From NCBI GenBank assembly GCA_951804985.1, contig OX638132.1:85874696-85938695 (forward strand): DNA of 64,000 nucleotides. The letters are read 5' to 3'. Numbering within the stretch: position 1 is the stretch's first letter; each line of letters opens with the position of its first letter. Shown piece by piece: positions 62,501-64,000 of the stretch. Source of the stretch: Dryomyza anilis (taxonomy: Eukaryota; Arthropoda; Insecta; Diptera; Dryomyzidae). The notes under the pieces are model-generated. The model was not told the DNA's origin. It did no database searches and saw nothing but the letters and a program-made list of their open reading frames with translations. The position numbers and the translations under genes are program-made.

Positions 62501-64000
62501 TTATAGACATTGAATGCCTAATTTTCCACTGTAAATTTCTTATATATCGATCTGTGGGTTCTGGAAATATAAGATTTTGAAAAGCGATTTTTCTAAAATA
62601 TCTTTAATTGGCCATAACTCCTAAACGGAGCGTCCTAGAGGGTTGAAAGTTGGCGCTTTTCGATCGATCTGTGGTTCTGGAAATATAAGATTTTGAAAAT
62701 CGATTTTTAAAAAATTTCTTTAATTGGCCATAACTCCTAAACGGAGCGTCCTAGAGGGTTGAAAGTTGGCGCTTTTCGATCGATCTGTGGTTCTGGAAAT
62801 ATAAGGTTATGAAAATCGATTTTTCAAAAATTTCTTTAATTGGCCATAACTCCTAAACGGAGCGTCCTAGAGGGTTGAAAGTAGGCGCTTTTTATAGACA
62901 TTGAACGCCTAATTTTCCACTGTAAATTTCATATAAATCGATCTGTGGGTTCTGGAAATATAAGGTTTTGAAAATCGATTTTTAAAAAATTTCTTTAATT
63001 GGCCATAACTCCTAAACGGAGCGTCCTAGAGGGTTGAAAGTTGGCGCTTTTCGATCGATCTGTGGTTCTGGAAATATAAGATTTTGAAAATCGATTTTTA
63101 AAAAATTTCTTTAATTGGCCATAACTCCTAAACGGAGCGTCCTAGAGGGTTGAAAGTTGGCGCTTTTCGATCGATCTGTGGTTCTGGAAATATAAGGTTA
63201 TGAAAATCGATTTTTCAAAAATTTCTTTAATTGGCCATAACTCCTAAACGGAGCGTCCTAGAGGGTTGAAAGTAGGCGCTTTTTATAGACATTGAACGCC
63301 TAATTTTCCACTGTAAATTTCATATAAATCGATCTGTGGGTTCTGGAAATATAAGGTTTTGAAAATCGATTTTTAAAAAATTTCTTTAATTGGCCATAAC
63401 TCCTAAACGGAGCGTCCTAGAGGGTTGAAAGTTGGCGCTTTTCGATCGATCTGTGGTTCTGGAAATATAAGATTTTGAAAATCGATTTTTCAAAAATTTC
63501 TTTAATTGCCCATAACTCCTAAACGGAGCGTCCTAGAGGGTTGAAAGTAGGCGCTTTTCGATCGATCTGTGGGTTCTGGAAATATAAGGTTTTAAAAATC
63601 GATTTTTAAAAAATTTCTTTAATTGGCCATAACTCCTAAACGGAGCGTCCTAGAGGGTTGAAAGTTGGCGCTTTTCGATCGATCTGTGGTTCTGGAAATA
63701 TAAGATTTTGAAAATCGATTTTTAAAAAATTTCTTTAATTGGCCATAACTCCTAAACGGAGCGTCCTAGAGGGTTGAAAGTTGGCGCTTTTCGATCGATC
63801 TGTGGTTCTGGAAATATAAGATTTTGAAAATCGATTTTTCAAAAATTTCTTTAATTGGCCATAACTCCTAAACGGAGCGTCCTAGAGGGTTGAAAGTAGG
63901 CGCTTTTTATAGACATTGAATGCCTAATTTTCCACTGTAAATTTCTTATAAATCGATCTGTGGGTTCTGGAAATATAAGATTTTGAAAATCGATTTTTCA

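Larger units (their letters stand above)
33408..64000 (+). repeat. Satellite DNA array with two interspersed monomer classes
   Basis: A continuous head-to-tail array running off the window end, roughly 220 monomers estimated from length. The common core is GGCCATAACTCCTAAACGGA followed by GCGTCCTAGAGGGTTGAAAG, then GGCGCTTTT, ATCGATCTGTGG, TTCTGGAAATATAAG, TTTTGAAAATCGATTTTT and TTTCTTTAATT. The short class (about 116-117 bp) has CG between GCGCTTTT and ATCGATCTG. The long class (about 159 bp) has instead TATAGACATTGAATGCC, TAATTTTCCACTGTAAATTT and CTTATAA at that place. Sub-variants (AGTTGGC/AGTAGGC, TTTTTCA/TTTTTAA, TATAACACGATCTG, GAAATTCGATTT) mark higher-order units. Stop codons fall in all frames, so there is no ORF of 60 codons on either strand. 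All units keep one orientation. Likely heterochromatic or pericentromeric, or a large euchromatic satellite block; unknown from sequence alone. Confidence 0.97.

Noticed and set aside
33408..64000. CRISPR-like array
   Set aside because: The units are repeated along their whole length with no unique spacers, and the genome is clearly eukaryotic. It is satellite DNA.

Overview
The window is a piece of an AT-rich insect genome, almost certainly a schizophoran fly (Diptera). A tephritid fruit fly is a reasonable guess that the sequence does not prove. The evidence is the small phase-conserved introns with consensus splice sites, the opa-like CAG/CAA repeats in coding sequence, two recognisable animal genes, and fly-type transposon debris. 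Gene models were built by hand: I joined open frames at GT/AG sites and required phase continuity from start to stop.

Layout. 1-5.6 kb is non-coding or unassigned, with inverted-repeat elements and a GC-richer patch (about 2.6-4.0 kb) that may hold upstream exons. 6281-9531 (+) is Memo, seven coding exons and 294 aa. Its first intron contains, on the opposite strand, a complete two-exon gene (7277-8069) for an unrecognised 246-aa helical protein. 9.6-14 kb is a transposon graveyard: pieces of an RTE-like LINE, two short inverted-repeat elements and degenerate tandem repeats. 14779-31394 (-) is one large gene whose 17 coding exons join without a phase error into a 2,826-aa FAM193-family protein. 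Its introns contain a solo LTR, a tRNA-derived SINE with target-site duplication, a second SINE fragment, several hairpins and a 44-bp tandem repeat. 31.4-33.4 kb is non-coding, with a small inverted-repeat element and a large foldback element. 33.4 kb to the window end is one uninterrupted satellite array of more than 30 kb.

The satellite is the most unusual part. It mixes two monomer classes, about 116 bp and about 159 bp, that share a backbone and differ by a block of about 43 bp. They are arranged in nested higher-order repeats of about 550, 1,377, 3,668 and 3,708 bp. It has no open frame of 60 codons on either strand, and its left edge shows degraded monomers. The two recognised genes are not an operon or pathway. 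They lie tail to tail, Memo on + and FAM193 on -, separated by the repeat-rich stretch at 9.6-14 kb. No clearly new protein system was found.
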